Source: Monosiga brevicollis MX1 (lineage: Eukaryota; Opisthokonta; Choanoflagellata; Craspedida; Salpingoecidae). Taken from it: a stretch of 27,720 nucleotides of DNA. Below are positions 27,267 through 27,720 of this stretch, piece by piece. Where the stretch lies: NCBI RefSeq assembly GCF_000002865.3, contig NW_001865047.1, positions 711,938-739,657 on the forward strand, written 5' to 3'. The notes below the pieces were generated by a model. It was not told the origin of the DNA and made no database searches. It worked only from the letters and a program-made list of their open reading frames with translations. The translations under genes were made by a program, and so were the position numbers. Position 1 is the first letter of the stretch, and each line of letters begins with the position of its first letter.

Positions 27267-27587
27267 GTGTTTATTGAATTGTGGTCCTCAAGCTTTTCCC
27301 CGCAAACTCATTCAAAATTTTGCGTTCCCGTGTGTGTGTTCGGCGACCTAAGGCAATTCAAGAGGCCGAACAAGATCCCATGACCATGGCCCCTCTGGCC
27401 CCGCTGCCAAATCGTCATTAGATGTTCACATCATCATCATCATCACCATCATCATTATTATTCGTGTCCATATCCCAACACCCCGACCAGCGCTTCAACG
27501 GCAACACCGCCATTCGTAAACCACTTGAACGAGTTGTTGTCACCCTCTATGTGAAGCCTTGATCGTTGCTCCTTAGGCAATCTCTCT

Positions 27588-27720
<133 letters not shown>

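Overview
The window looks like nuclear DNA of a choanoflagellate, most like Monosiga brevicollis. This is inferred from gene content and style, not from a database match. The sequence is GC-rich. Genes are dense and split by short GT-AG introns, mostly 70-200 bp. Several products are animal-like multidomain secreted or membrane proteins: sushi/HYR-type domains, a receptor tyrosine phosphatase, an FG-GAP protein and an arylsulfatase. Ordinary eukaryotic housekeeping genes (ribosomal P2, NDUFA5) lie among them. Long CT, CA and GA tracts sit between genes.

Layout. Minus strand, 7332 running off the left edge: one very large secreted protein that joins an N-terminal JmjC/cupin hydroxylase-like domain to cysteine-rich repeats, sushi domains, HYR-type domains and a Thr-rich stretch. 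Minus strand, 9052-11269: an 8-exon secreted BNR/Asp-box beta-propeller protein. Plus strand, 12171-13276: the N-terminal third of an arylsulfatase, probably a pseudogene. Plus strand, 14155-15073: a two-exon coiled-coil protein. Plus strand, 16228-17480: an intronless secreted FG-GAP/VCBS protein with an apparent frameshift and a downstream poly(A) run. Minus strand, 17857-18611: acidic ribosomal protein P2. Minus strand, 19903-20754: complex I subunit NDUFA5. Minus strand, 21160-26371: a receptor-type protein tyrosine phosphatase with cadherin-like beta-sandwich ectodomain repeats. The last 1.3 kb is noncoding as far as I can see, with an AT-rich hairpin cluster and a terminal CT microsatellite.

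The genes do not form an operon. P2 and NDUFA5 are housekeeping genes of ribosome and mitochondrion. The JmjC-fusion protein, the BNR propeller, the FG-GAP protein and the receptor phosphatase all carry N-terminal signal sequences, so much of the window encodes cell-surface or extracellular proteins. The most unusual item is the JmjC domain placed in the secretory pathway and fused, within a single exon, to an extracellular cysteine-rich/sushi/HYR array.

Exon boundaries were worked out by hand from reading frame, splice consensus and family conservation. Two junctions (5161-5660 in the JmjC-fusion gene and 25296-25375 in the phosphatase gene) could not be resolved.
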